From the NCBI GenBank assembly GCA_023014335.1, contig JAECYW010000032.1, positions 186,001 to 250,000 of the forward strand: DNA of 64,000 nt, given 5' to 3'. Shown piece by piece: positions 33,754 through 46,000 of this stretch. The stretch's first letter is position 1, and every line of letters starts with the position of its first letter. Made by a program: the position numbers and the translations under genes. The notes beneath the pieces were generated by a model, which was not told where the DNA came from, ran no database searches, and was given only the letters and a program-made list of their open reading frames with translations. This stretch comes from Galerina marginata (lineage: Eukaryota; Basidiomycota; Agaricomycetes; Agaricales; Galerinaceae).

Positions 33754-34757
33754 TTTCGTCAGGCATCAAATCCAGGCAGCCGGTACGCGAACCCTGGTCA
33801 CGCGAACGTCTCGAACGTGAGCGCGCAATTGCTCTAGGTCAATCAATTGACACCTCAACTTGGAACAATTACTCGTCGGCCCTCAACTCTTACCTAGAGT
33901 TTGTCAAAATTCACAACTTCCCTGTTGAACCCACGACCGAAACTTTATCATTTTTTACTGTCTTCATGTGTTTCCACATTAAACCAGACTCAGTTGACAC
34001 ATACTTATCCGGAATTTGCCAGCAACTCGAACCATTTTTCCCAGAAGTCCGCCAAAATCGCAAATCTGCCCTTGTCAAACGCACTTTAGAAGGATGCATG
34101 CGTATTCGGGCCATTCCTACAAACCGAAAACATGCCCTCACCATAGAAAACTTATGCACTGTCGTCGATTATTATTCAAACTCAACAATTCACGATGACC
34201 TCCTCTTTGTCGCCTTATTACTGATTGGCTTTTTCGCGCTTATGCGCCTAGGTGAACTTACAAATTCTGACACCAAAAAACTTCGAAATCCACTAAAGGT
34301 TATCAAACGAACCACCGTCCTGATATCTGAGGATTACTTTCAATTCTTCTTGCCTGGCCACAAAGCCGACAAGTTTTTTGAAGGCAATACTATTCTTCTT
34401 AGCCGAAAATCTCACGGAAATCTCAACACTTATCATCGATTTGCATTATATCTCGCATCTCGAGATAAACTTTTCCCTTTCAGCTCTCCACTATGGCTCC
34501 GAAGCGACAGAACAATCCCAACACGCTCGTGGTTTATTCACCGACTTCGCTTTTTCTTTGCAAACGACATAGCCGGACAATCATTGCGAGCCGGAGGCGC
34601 AACTAGCCTCGCAGAAATGGGATCTCCTCCTTCCCTGATCCAAGCTATTGGCCGATGGTCTTCAGAATCTTTCCGAATCTATATCCGAAAAAACCCAATT
34701 ATTATTCAAGCTATGATGTTTGCACGACGCAACGACCCTACTCTTCCTGCTCTTTAA
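33750..34757 (+). CDS. Tyrosine recombinase of the retrotransposon
   Basis: 335 aa. Its start codon overlaps the RT stop as ATGA at 33750-33753, a layout suited to termination-reinitiation. Family residues by count: Arg I at R166 in ALMRLGEL, Arg II at R280 in AGQSLRAGGATSLAEMG, W303 in AIGRWSSE and the nucleophile Y311 in FRIYIRKNP. The usual His of the HxxR box is Gln (Q277), which I recall as common in this mushroom clade. It would integrate the circular cDNA by strand exchange between element ends and target. It is an integrase-type enzyme, not a DDE integrase, in keeping with the absence of target duplication. Appears intact. Confidence 0.88.
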   Translation: MISSGIKSRQPVREPWSRERLERERAIALGQSIDTSTWNNYSSALNSYLEFVKIHNFPVEPTTETLSFFTVFMCFHIKPDSVDTYLSGICQQLEPFFPEVRQNRKSALVKRTLEGCMRIRAIPTNRKHALTIENLCTVVDYYSNSTIHDDLLFVALLLIGFFALMRLGELTNSDTKKLRNPLKVIKRTTVLISEDYFQFFLPGHKADKFFEGNTILLSRKSHGNLNTYHRFALYLASRDKLFPFSSPLWLRSDRTIPTRSWFIHRLRFFFANDIAGQSLRAGGATSLAEMGSPPSLIQAIGRWSSESFRIYIRKNPIIIQAMMFARRNDPTLPAL

Positions 34758-34865
34758 ATTGGTTACTGTCAACTCTCGATTTTGCGACCGCAATTTGTAC
34801 ATTATTTTCACTCGTCCTCCTCACATCGCTTCCTCATCAAATTTTCCCTGCCATTCACCTGTTAT

Positions 34866-34884
34866 AAAAAAAAAAAAAAAAAAA
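34866..34884 (+). other. A19 tract between the recombinase gene and B1
   Basis: Nineteen consecutive A shortly after the last ORF and 16 bp before B1. It could be a captured poly(A) tail or a simple homopolymer. Confidence 0.7.
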
Positions 34885-34900
34885 CCCTCATAGGACAATA

Positions 34901-35017
34901 GGACTACCTTACTCGCGAAAATACATTGACTGGAGCTTGCGCCTGGCAAATGCCGGCGTCAAGTCTCCGTCACCTACACCTTGCCTCTGTGACCCTTGAG
35001 TTCTAGGTTCTCATTGG
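34901..35017 (+). repeat. Retrotransposon repeat B1
   Basis: 117 bp, matching B2 (37859-37975) at every base I compared. It runs directly into A2 through TTGG. Confidence 0.88.
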
Positions 35018-35076
35018 TCGTGTTTAAAGTGTGTTTACTCGAGTCCAATGCGATCCGGCCAGGACGCTCGAGGGAT
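35018..35076 (+). repeat. Retrotransposon repeat A2, left piece
   Basis: 59 bp equal to 29630-29688. A2 is split here by a nested element and resumes at 37532. Confidence 0.88.
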
Positions 35077-37529
35077 CATCAGGAAAACCCTCATCTGCTT
35101 ATTTGCCGGTATACGCCAGAATAAGGAAATATATGCTTAAATCAGTTGAAATGAGTTGGGTAAGTTGGGTAAGTCAAATAAGTCAGGTCCCTCCTAAATT
35201 GGCAACTGATTGGGTGTTCATCGCAGACTGATTCTTACTTATTCACAAAGATATGTTGACATAAATTTCCATATCCGCGGTGGGTAACCTAGGTTTCCTT
35301 TTCACAGAACTTAGCAGATGTAAAAGAGATCGCAAAAAAGCAATATATTCAAGGACTAATAAACATATAAGGCCACTATTCTAGTCTACGCGGGTTAACA
35401 ACAGCGAGGGCAAGCTGCAAAAGACAAAGCACATCAGGTCCCAGTTACCAAAACATAACCATGAACACTTACGGTTATGAACCATATGAAACACACTGAA
35501 CTGCCCAAAAAAACCTGCCTGTACGGGTAGAGACAGAGAGAGGTACAAATCAATGACTGAAACAGGCGGGTAGCTAAGAACTCACATAAGATGTCCAACG
35601 AAGAGAGTAGGGGCGAGAGGGGAGGTGCCGTGATTTGCTCTCAGTTTTCTACTGATCTTCGCGCAGTAGATGCCGCGGCTTGGGGGTAGGTAGTGACGAT
35701 CGAAAGTCGGTGATCGTGGAGTGGGCGGACGGGCAGCGGGCGACAGCGAACGTTGCTTCGGCATCCCAAGCTCGATGTGGGCTAGAAAAAAAGTAAGTAA
35801 TGATTCAATGAGGCTATGAGTTGTATCTTACTTACCTTGTCAATTTGAAATTCGAAAGGCTACATTAACACAATCAACTTAAGGATGCGCCTACGGAAAC
35901 ATTGACCGTCAAGGTCAGAAGCCGCTATATACGAGGTAAGCAAATTTTCGAGCTTTAATAGAAGAAAGTATTACGGACCTTAATTACTTTTTACAGCCCT
36001 AACACCTTGGTTTGCCTGCACGGCGCGGTCAAGGCCGTTCGCGCACCCCGCAAGTCGATAGCGCACCAACAAATGCGAAATAGACGAGGCTGCGGAGATC
36101 CGACTGGCTCTGTTGCGAGAAGGAATTCCTTGACGTCGGGGTTGGTACGATGCCGGGGGCTTCATGGGTGATGCTGGGTTGTCCTCGGTGCGTTTGGGCA
36201 GTCGTTACTGACTTAGATGGCTGGCTGACACGGGCGGGCATGTATGTGTAGCGCGGATAAGCCTCGCGCCTCGATGGTTACTCCTAGGGCTACCATCGCG
36301 AGCTACAAACGCTGATGGGGAGTAAAGGGGAGGCGGCGTCAACCACAGACACGGTAGGGGGCAGTTTGAACGTACCGGTCACCCATGTTCTTCAGTCGTG
36401 GACACTGTGATGCGCGAATGAGACAAAACCGAGTAAAGATATCGACGACGCGAGCGTGCATCGAAAGCGGAGAGAGGATGGTGGTTGGAGTTGAAGTTGA
36501 ATTCTGTTGATTTCTCACGTTCAACCACGATCAACATGGTCACATGTGTCGGAGCTTGAACTGACTTGGCAGTTCTCAAAGCAAACACTACTGATCCGTG
36601 TCTTACCCACTCTCTCTTTCACCGCCGTCGATGTTTTCTCGCGCACCAACACCACAACTTCCTTCTCTGCTGTTGACGTGGTCTCTGCGGGCGCACCATC
36701 ACTGCAACCCCTTTCTCTGCCATCAACATTGCCGCTACAGGTACACTATCACCACCTCTATCACCGCCGTCGACGTGGCCGTCGACGCAGAGCCTCTCTA
36801 TCGCTGCCATGAATGTTTTTGCAGCGGACGCGCCATCTGACCCCCTCTGCCATCGACATGGTTTCTGCTGGTGTACCTTGACCACAACCTCCACCGCCGC
36901 TGACGTACGCTGTAATTCCGTCGACGTAGTTTCTACTAGCGTATGTCACCGCGACCTTCACCGCCGCTGACGTGGTCATTGACGCAGACATTTCTTTCAC
37001 AGGCTTCGATGTTGTCACCGCAAGCCCACTGCAGCCTCCTTTTACTGCCTTCGATGTGGGCGCTGTGAGCGCACCATTACCACGACCTCCTTCACCGCCT
37101 CTAACTTGAACGTGGTCGCCGCCGCGGTTTTTCACCGGCATTGATGTGGTTGCTGCAACCTCCTCCGCCTTGTTGTTGACGTGGTTGCTGCGGGTGCACC
37201 ATCACCATAAGCTCCTTCACCACCGTTGACGTGGTCCCCTCCTGTATTGATGTTGCGTAGAATTTTTTAAATGCTATAATAGAATCAATTTGACACTAAG
37301 GATATTGGAGCATATATTAGAGAATAAGAACCCCGTAAGTCAATTCTTTCTAATCAAAACAGATTATCTGGGACTTTGTGCTGAATAAGTAATGAGCGGC
37401 TGATCCACAACTGATCGCAAACTTATAAGAGCTAATTTGGCAACGTAAGTTGACATCAGTTTGGCGACAATTTGCCCATACTGATTACAACTTATTTTCG
37501 CAAATAAGCAATTTAGGTTTTTCCTGATG
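35077..37529. mobile_element. 2,453-bp TIR element inserted into A2
   Basis: Ends are CATCAGGAAAACCCTCAT and the inverted CATCAGGAAAAACCTAAAT, with the TIR similarity running ~30 bp through GCTTATTTGC. Intact A1 gives the empty site: GGGAT joins ACAAATT there, while here AT is present on both sides (35075-35076 and 37530-37531). The target duplication is therefore AT, or none if the ends include one more base. No transposase domain is visible; small open frames near 35.6 and 36.0 kb are unsupported. The right third is a degenerate minisatellite. Probably a non-autonomous or decayed DNA transposon. Confidence 0.82.
36610..37245. repeat. Degenerate minisatellite inside the nested TIR element
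   Basis: Repeats of about 45-60 bp built on CACCGCCGTCGACGTGGT, TCTGCGGGCGCACCATCAC and ACAACCTCCTTC, at least ten diverged copies. The open frames across it on both strands are a consequence of this periodic composition. Confidence 0.7.
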
Positions 37530-37531
37530 AT

Positions 37532-37812
37532 ACAAATTATCCTGAACACTCGCTTGTCCTGAACAGCGAGATTCATCCATACTCACGTTGACCTGATCGC
37601 GTGTTCGCTCCGTGCGCCAATCATAGTTAATTTCTACTTATAGGAGTATTGTGAAACATTCCGAAAACTATTTGGGAGAGGATGAAACGAGATCTCCTTT
37701 CATAGGAATTTCGTCTCGACGCTCATATCCTCTCCCAGGTAAGATATCCGATAGGAATTTCGTCTCGACGCTCATATCCTCTCACAGTCACAGAGGCAAT
37801 TTATTCGAGTAC
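37532..37812 (+). repeat. Retrotransposon repeat A2, right piece
   Basis: 281 bp equal to 29689-29969. With 35018-35076 it makes a 340-bp A2. Confidence 0.88.
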
Positions 37813-37858
37813 CCTCCCACCTACTCCCTATTATTTACTATGATTTACATGTATTTCG

Positions 37859-37975
37859 GGACTACCTTACTCGCGAAAATACATTGACTGGAGCTTGCGC
37901 CTGGCAAATGCCGGCGTCAAGTCTCCGTCACCTACACCTTGCCTCTGTGACCCTTGAGTTCTAGGTTCTCATTGG
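37859..37975 (+). repeat. Retrotransposon right terminal repeat B2
   Basis: 117 bp copy of B1, marking the right end of the element at TTGG. Confidence 0.88.
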
Positions 37976-38029
37976 ACCAGCGCACGGACATTCTTCACCC
38001 ACCCCAGTAATCTCAAAATCGTCGGCTGA

Positions 38030-38960
38030 AGATCTCCTTCCTACGTCTCTCTGTTTTCTCCTTCCAATCGCTGATGTAAGTGCTGAGCGCTGAACGTTGA
38101 ACAGCAGCACGCACAGCTCCTTGAAGCATATGTCGTCCAACAGCGGCGCCTTCCCTCACCTCTACAACGACGGGGGCAGCGAGGGCTGAGAATATGGTGT
38201 CCAAGCACCTGTGCTCGGCGGACACGAAACTAGGCATGCGCCTACCTCCATGTATGTCTTCCTGCTTCCCTCTCAGCTCCGGTTCAATTGACCTCGTCAT
38301 CCCTCCAGTCTCCCCTCCTCGGCTGCCTTTGGCCTGGACATTGAGTCCATTTTGGCGACCTCACCTAAATTTCTACCAGATCTCCGTGTTCTACAGCTCC
38401 ACCGGCGCCCTCTTCTCCCTTGGCTCTTTCGGGCTACCTGGCCGAGATGGAGGAATCTAGCAAGTCGCTCAGTCGTCGTTCCAACTCCTCGCCCTTTACC
38501 TCCTCCCTGTTTGACTCAGTCTTTGGGCCAGTGTACGACGGATGAACGAGCGGGATCGCAAGCTCTTTCGCCAGTTCAGCTTTCTCAATCTGAACCTGAG
38601 CTCGGATTGAGAGTCAGAAGGTTGCTGAGTGCTTAGGCTTTGCCAAAATCGGACACCTCAACTGTACCTACGATACGGCCTCTGTCCTTCTTCCTCCACG
38701 CACAAGCCTGTTCAAGGAAACGTATCAGCTTGTCATGTGGCTCGGCTGAAATTGTGGTGATCATCTCAGTGCGTCTTTCTTCTGCTACTCCTTCACGAAT
38801 ATCAACTTGGCTTTCTGTTGATATTTCTAGAGGATCGACCGAAGCATGACCTAAAGGTGCACCGGCGTAGTTCATCGAACATCCGCGTCATCGTACAGCG
38901 CCAGCTCGTTTTATGTCCTCTTCGTCACGACCCCATCGACTAGCTGATCTATGTCGACCT
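38030..38960 (+). repeat. R1 repeat family, copy d (inverted)
   Basis: On the plus strand this matches the minus strand of copies b and c. It shares the piece reading STGALFSLGSFG (copy c STDALFSLGSFG), SLFDSVFG, the block at 38,640-38,760 equal to 12,780-12,880 inverted, and GAACATCCGCG-CATCGT-CAGCGCCA at 38,877-38,905. It begins ~55 bp after the retrotransposon ends. No continuous frame. Confidence 0.55.
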
Positions 38961-40790
38961 TCCACAGGCAGCTTTCGCAGTTGGGGTCTGAGCCCACTTG
39001 GCTCGAACGCTCGGATGGGTGGAGGTGCTGAATTTTTGCTCAATATCCCTAGCGTTGCGTTAGGCCTGTAGGCCTGGTACTGACTTAGCCCGTAGGCGTC
39101 ATCTCTGCTTCCCCACCCGCTGATGCTAGACCTACCTCGACTTGAGGCCCTCCGTCCACCTTCTCCGAGCGGACATGACGGTAACTAAACACCCTATTCG
39201 TTTATAAGTTTTCTTCGAACTCGCGCGGATCGGTTGGCCTGGTCGCGTTCGATGTCGGGCACTTGTCTGTCCGCTTTAACCTGACCGCTGCATTTCATTG
39301 TATGGTACGATGTCTTAGTGGGTTTTGGATTGTTGGTGAAGTATTCTAGTTAATTTTTGGACTGGCTTCACCATCGTCGCCGGCGTCGTCGTCGGTGGCA
39401 GCGGCGGGATCCGCCCTCAGCTCCGCTTCGGTTCAAATTTCAATGAAACCATTACTTCTCGCCGTACCTCGTCGTCGATATCAGAACCACTATCTCCAAT
39501 TTTGTATGAGCATCATCATCGCTAGTCTTCGTCGCCTAAGCTAGTCAGATTAGATACAGTGCCGGCCCTTTGCAAATCACAACCCTTGGTGCGATTGTTC
39601 GACCATTTTCCCGAGCTTTGGGTAGGCTATTACGGTTTGCCTTCTCTGCTTCTCAATACCATTTTTTTCTTATCGTTTCTATTCACGTCTCGATTATGAA
39701 TTGTCACCGATGCATGTGTGACAGAATCTATTTACATTCTCGTTCGACTCTGATTCTGTGTCTCAATTAGTTTTCTTGTCCGCTTAATGGTCTCACGAGG
39801 AAGGATTGCACCTGTGGTGTACCGTCGAGTTAGTTACCAAAATCTGATTCACATCATGCAATTAGCAGACTTGCCGAGGTGTGCGGGGCTACGATCAAGT
39901 TCACCCTCAAGTTACTCGGCTGGGGCGGTTATTTGAGGCAGCTTCGCTTGCGGGGTCGCAGTCTCTACATCACAGCAGCCTCCTCCACAGCCTGAGACGA
40001 GACATGACACAGGAGTCCTTCGTAGGGAAAGAATATGTCAGCAATTTTGGAAGGTCAAGAGTGATTCAAGAACAAGAACGAGAGTTGCGAGAGCGGCAAT
40101 ATACGTACAAGAAAGATGGCTGAGCGCCAACGAGGTAACTATAACAAACCACCATGACAGTGATAATGGGTAGGAGTTGCAACTTCATTTTGAGCGGGTA
40201 GTTAGAGTAGAATAGGTTTTGTGTTTCCGATTGTCCTCTTTCTTAAATGAAAGAAAGAAGGAAGCATCAATAAATTTTGATCCATGGGACAGTGATATTC
40301 CGGCAGACCTGAAATAGTTCTTCGTTCGTTCCCTCTTTTCTATACTTGAATCAATTGAACGATTGCCTTTCACACGCACAGTCGTCGAGCATCACGGTCT
40401 TTCCTCTCACTGGAGCCCAAGAATTAGCATAGAAGGCTTAAATAGAAGCCTGGAGTGGGAATGGATGGATAGGAAAAGAAATTTGGCCAGAGCAGTCGGG
40501 TCTCCTTCTTTCTTACCTCCATAATAGACGGCGCACTTTGTCTATGCAGGCTCAATGTGCCCAGTTCGTCTCATGAGTCTCATCCGTGGTTCTGAATACT
40601 TGTGGGATATACAAAACTTGTTCTGCTTTGATATCAATTCTCGAACCAGTACGACGGGCGAAGGCTGGGACTTTGCTTTTCTGTCAATGTGTCGAACAGG
40701 TGCCGGCGACGAGAAGCTCTCCGAGAGTTGTACACTTGGCCGTTGAGCTGTCGGCAGCTTCCAAGGTGATGATGCCTTCGAAACGCCAAA
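38961..40790. other. Intergenic stretch, nothing assigned
   Basis: Short open frames only. Weak R1 similarity may continue to about 39,170. No other structure seen. Confidence 0.3.
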
Positions 40791-40799
40791 ATCGGGAAA

Positions 40800-42800
40800 A
40801 GAAAAGGCTACTCGAGCTCACGCAGGTCCGGGGACTGCGAAAAACGACACAAATTGCTGATTTGATGGGGGTAGCACGACCTCAAAGTCGTAAATACTGT
40901 AGGACTCCAAATGAATGCAGATCAGAAATGAAGATAGAAGAATGCGAAAAAAGGGCTAGCGAAACGTCCCTTGAGCTGATATCACCTTTGATATTTCAGT
41001 CATATAGCAGTAAATACAAACGCCTCGAAGGGAACTTACATTCTTGACGGTCGGAGTAATCGAGCATCTGAGATAAAAAACAGCCAATCAATGTGTAGAG
41101 TATACTCATATAAAAATAGAAAGTAGGGAAGAATGAGTAAATGATGATGGAGAAAGAAAGTATATTTACCGCGTCGATTACCAGAATGACGACGGATAAT
41201 TCGCGTTTTGGCGTCTTCGATTAGAGAACGGCTGGAATAAATTTACCATGTGGATACCTGAAATGCGAGTGAAAAAGGCAGGGCCAGCACGGAGATTCCA
41301 CCAAGTGAGGGGCTTGATGAATAAATGATATGGAAAACAGGATCGAAAGGACAAATTTAGATCCAACCAATTGGTCCGTTAAATCCCTCGACAAGAAGTC
41401 TCTAGCGAAGCACATAAATAACACAATTCGCAAGACGAGAATACGGTGACAGACCGTGGACACCTCCTCCAGTCGGAGTGCTATTCACGGAAGTTATTGG
41501 GTTAGTCGGGTCAGGCATAATTGTCGGGTAGAACCCGTGCCAAGGACTATCTTTTGGTATCTGAAGGAGGAGGTTAAAGATCATATATTAAAAGCATCGG
41601 AGCACGTCACACACCCGGAGATACGCAGTTGATTTGGAGATTCCAGAGTGGGGATGATAACAAGAAAGCAGCAATAGAGAAGCACTCGACCAAGACACTC
41701 TCACTAGCACGATAACTGACGTGTAAGGGATGAACTCTGAAAGTTGAGCGCTGAGAAACCGCGCAGCCGGACGAGCTAGGACTGGCGCGCGATGAATAGC
41801 TTAGGCTCGAAGGATCGCAATGATGTTGCATCAGAAACGACGATGACGAAGAAAGTTTGGAGAGGGCTGCGCCTAGACCGCCGATCCTGATTCAGTCGGT
41901 AATAATATCTGAGAGAGAAAAAGGCACGTACATTATCTGGATCAAGGTCATTGTTCATAGGTAAATTCAAGTGATTCTTCTTCTTGCCGCTGAAGCCCGA
42001 CAACGTCTACAGTGGTCGTCGTCGCCTTCAGATTCGGCCACCGCCGTACTAGCTAAGAAGCATTGTTTGCGTCTGCATGTTGTCGAGGATCGACAACGAT
42101 CAGCTCATCGATGACGTAGTGACGAAGACGACCTACAGTGACGCTGCACGATGATGTGCAACGAGCTGTACCGGTGCAGTTTTGGCTAACGCTTAAATCG
42201 GTCCTCTAGAAATGTAAACCATAGAGGTAAGTTCAGATTCACGGAGTACAACATCTACGAAAGCTACCGATAGGACTCGCGGTTCTGTTTCTCGGTTCAC
42301 CGTGCAACGTCCCAAGACTAGGTCAAACAGAGAGGAGGAATAGGAGAAGGTTGGATCGACAACAGAGAGACCTGCTCTGGTAGATCCCTCCATTATCAGT
42401 GGGGTTTCCAAAAGAGCCCAGGGAGAAGAGAGCGTCTGTGGAAGTTGATGCATATGTCCCGCCTGAGGAGGAAGAATGACTGGAGTGATGTCGAGGTCAG
42501 TTGGAGCTGTAGCTAAGATGGAAGCAGAAAGACGTACATGAGGGCAAGCCGGTGCCTAGTACTTGGTTTGCCGTGCCCAGGTGTTGCTGCATGCCCTCGC
42601 CGCTGCCTTTTTCGCTGTCCACGTCGTCGTCGAGGTGGGGAATCTGAAGGCGCTGCTTCTTGACATCGTGCGCTTCAACGAACCAGGGAGACCAGCGTTC
42701 GGCGCTGCTTTTCACCTTTTACGTCGGTCACTGCAGGAAGGAGAGCAAAGAAAGACGTAAGTGCGAGTTGATAAATGGATGACATAAGCTGCCGATCCGT
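40800..42800 (-). repeat. R1 repeat family, copy c
   Basis: The longest copy. Minus-strand pieces: VEAHDVKKQRLQIPHLDDDV (about 42,640-42,700), HMHQLPQTLSSPWALLETP (42,400-42,455), SGFSGKKKNHLNLPMNNDL before a GTACGT donor (~41,930-42,002), HGFYPTIMPDPTNPITSVNS (41,470-41,550). Copy b has equivalents of each. Adjacent exons are out of frame with one another, so it is decayed or the splice pattern is not the one I tried. Unidentified. Confidence 0.6.
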
Positions 42801-43055
42801 TCCTGATCTCGGCTTAGAGTACTCCTTAGCCTGCTTTTTAATGTTTGGCAAATGTGCCATAACAAGTAGGCCCGAATAGATTACCGCGTACAACCTACCT
42901 TGTCGAATAAAAGGCCTTGGCCGAGTGCATACTCATCTCGTCAGCTCGCAAATACACGATTCAAATGAACAAATGAGTTCCGTGCGTTATGTTGGAAAGT
43001 GGGGTGCTATCTACTTTACATTTTGAGATTTCAAGCCACTAACTAACCCGCTACG

Positions 43056-46000
43056 CTACTTTGGGAGAACATCTTGATGATTGCAATGAAGGTCAAGTTT
43101 GGCGACCAAAGTAATCCATGAAGGGCGGCCCTTTTCACGGTCCAGTTTAAGCTGGACACACCGTGCGAGGCTGGGAAACGCTGAGCCCAGACGCTCCTGT
43201 ATGTCGATGAGCTTGCTTTGGGCCTTGATCCCTTCTCCGTGTCGTCCGGCGGCACAATAAAAAACGCCTTGTGAAAGTAGGATCCATGCAAATTTTGGAT
43301 ACAGGCCATTGCGTGCCTGTGCACGTTGTTCGTAGTAAGCGCCCGCCTCAGTTATTAGGTCCAGCGCCCGAGACAGGTTATTATTGGAGGCGAGACGCAA
43401 GGAAAGGTTATGGAGGGTATCCATATACGTTGATCGGACATCTCGCCAGGGCAATATCGGATTTGTTGATTTGACTTTTATGATTTCGTCTAGGCCTTCT
43501 TGGGCAAGACACATTGCCTCAACCTCGTTTCCGATATCGGCGCGAGCTTGAGACATAGCTACAAGGCACTCTGAGAGACTGACGAGACGAGTCAATCTGG
43601 CGGGTAGGTCTTTTGCTGCAATGATAGCGGTTCGACACAAGTTGATAGCTTCTTGTAAATCATTAATTGCCGCTTCAGTCTTCTTGGTGAATTGCTGCAC
43701 CATAAATGCGACTTGAACGCACCAGACAAAAGTAGGGGTATTTGGAAATTCGGTCCCACGAATAACTGAAAGTGCATACTGACTGACAGTAGAGGCTTCT
43801 GAATACCGTCCAACTTCAACAAGAGATGCAGCGCGATGAGTGATTGTCCATGTTAGCACATCAACAATGTCTGGGTTTGAAGAGAATTTCTTCCCGATCT
43901 TGATCGCCTCTTCAAAAGCATCCAGGGCCTTCTCTGGAAAGCCCAGGCCAAGAAGCACAATGGCCATTTTCTCAAGACATCGCATATGTGTTTCCACAGC
44001 AGAGGGTGTGTCTGCTGGAACATTCACATACCAGTCCAACGCTCCTTGAATGGTGACCTTGGCCTCTGTAAGTCGATCAAACCTTTCCAAATTGTCAGAA
44101 TGGATACGGGTGGCATGAATGAGGGTCTGTTCTCTCTCGTTCGGGAATGTTTTGATCAACTCGTTTGAATAATGAATCAAACTCTGTCCCCGTTCGATGG
44201 ACATTGTCTCATTGTCAGAGAACTGGGAAATTCGTATTTGCAGGCGTATAAATGCAACATACACCGAGAGGATGCCAGGGTTGTCCTGAATAATGGACTG
44301 GTAGAGGTCGAATGCTTCATGGGCTTGATCAAATGCTTGCTTGTATTCATTGGCGTCAAAGAGGATAATAGCAAGCAAATAGAGGCTGCCAGCTAGATCT
44401 GTCTTGTACTGGCCAGGGTCTTGGAAGGCCAACATGCGGTATTGCATGACACATGTTTGAGCTTCGCGAATGGCTTCTGGATATCGTCCGGCAAATTTGA
44501 GATCGTATGTGAGGTTGTAATGAGCATAAGCCTCAAGCTGAGGGGGAGATTTTTGAACAGCTTGATAAATGTTGACCAATTCTCTGCGAGAAACGGCTGC
44601 CTCATCATGACGTTTCAAAGTGTGAAGGGCCTCCGAAACTTTATCCAGAGCTCTTGCGAAGAGGAGCCGATCTTTGTTTACCTCCTGGACCAAATAAGTC
44701 ACTTGTTTCCATACCAGGAGAGCATCGTCGTATCGCTCCATTTCTTCCAAAAGAACAGCATTTTGCCAAAGTACATTGCACAGTTCTCTGCCGTACTTTT
44801 GCCTATCCTTTTCGAAATATTTTCTAAAAATGGCCATTGATTCTTGGGACATTGGAAGCGCATCAGTAGGCGGCAGAAAATCACGAAAGATCTTCTGCAA
44901 AACTTGGTAGAGTGCACGTGCCCGGACCAGATCCAGACGTTCAGGGTGGAATGGAACAAGAAACTCTAAAACTTCTAGTGCTCTCCGTTGCGTCTGGAAA
45001 GCTTCGGAAAATCGCCCGACCATTCGAAGATTGGTCGAGAATTTTTGCAACGTTTCAGCATAATCATATACTGCCGAACTGGGCGAAAGCTGATGCAAAA
45101 CTTGAGCATAACGGTGTGCCGCGGAACTGGAAGAGTCGTCTAAAACCTCAACCGACTTTGTGGCTATCTGCAATTCGCCATTGCTGTAATTTCTGCTGGC
45201 AATGACATTGTCGAAAAAGAGGACAGCCTCTTCTGCTTCTTGCAGTAATTCAAAGGAATCTCTTTCAAATGAAGTCATTGAAGCAGATATCCGCAACGCA
45301 TGAGGCAATAAGAGCTTTATATCCAAGGACGCAGATGGGGTTTGCAGAGACCGACCAATAGCAATATATTCACTAACCGAAGAAAGAGCGGCATTCACGT
45401 CGCCAGTTCCACAGTGGGCATTGACCAGGTTAGAGAGAGATAGGGCAAGATAAGGCAAATATGTGGTCGGGTGATGGGTAACTAAGGTCCGAAAGAGCTT
45501 TACAGCCCATGCACCAATGAGAGCCGACTCAGGGTACATTTCTAGATCGAGTAGGTCGCATGCAAGGTCTTTCAACGCTCTTGCACCAACTTGCACCGAC
45601 AGGGAGGCGGAGTCCCCTTGCAGAATGGTTTGAATTTTCAAGGTTTGACCAATAACATCTTGCCGCAGGATAGATCGATCTTCCTGAACAAACAAAATTG
45701 TTGGAAATGTCCGAAAAGGAAGCTGGTAGTCTCCCATCGGTTCTTGAACCGGATATGACGCGGTCGAAGATAGCTTCTCCATAATTGCATTAATTGCATT
45801 GATTTGCAGGCGAAGATAGGCGTCGGAAATAAAGTCGGAAGACATTTGAATTTCAGGAGGTAGTTTTGACAGCGTCGCTGAGCTGCTTCCAATGAAACCG
45901 ATGATGCATTCTTCAGAAACAGTACTTGAGATTTCCTTCCGAATTATGTTGGAAGCTTGAGTTCTGGTATCGCTTGAGATGACCTGTCGTTTCTCGATTC

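Larger units (their letters stand above)
29630..37975 (+). mobile_element. Complete tyrosine-recombinase retrotransposon with split direct repeats (Ngaro/PAT-type layout)
   Basis: The order is A1 (29630-29969), leader, three ORFs (30522-34757), B1 (34901-35017), A2 (35018-35076 plus 37532-37812), a ~46-bp spacer, B2 (37859-37975). A copies are 340 bp each and B copies 117 bp each, with no differences that I can see. This A1...B1-A2-B2 arrangement is the split-direct-repeat organisation of Ngaro/PAT-like DIRS-order elements, which integrate through a circular intermediate by a tyrosine recombinase and make no target duplication. The tetranucleotide TTGG sits at the left boundary, at the B1/A2 junction and at the end of B2. 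Removing two nested elements leaves about 5.4 kb. Identical termini and three open ORFs suggest a recent insertion. Confidence 0.88.

Noticed and set aside
35582..36241. Transposase gene in the nested TIR element
   Set aside because: Small minus-strand frames show no catalytic triad or family motif.
29630..37812. Interpretation of the A repeats as LTRs of a Gypsy/Copia element
   Set aside because: No DDE integrase is present, the third ORF is a tyrosine recombinase, and a separate B repeat lies on both sides of A2, which LTR elements do not have.
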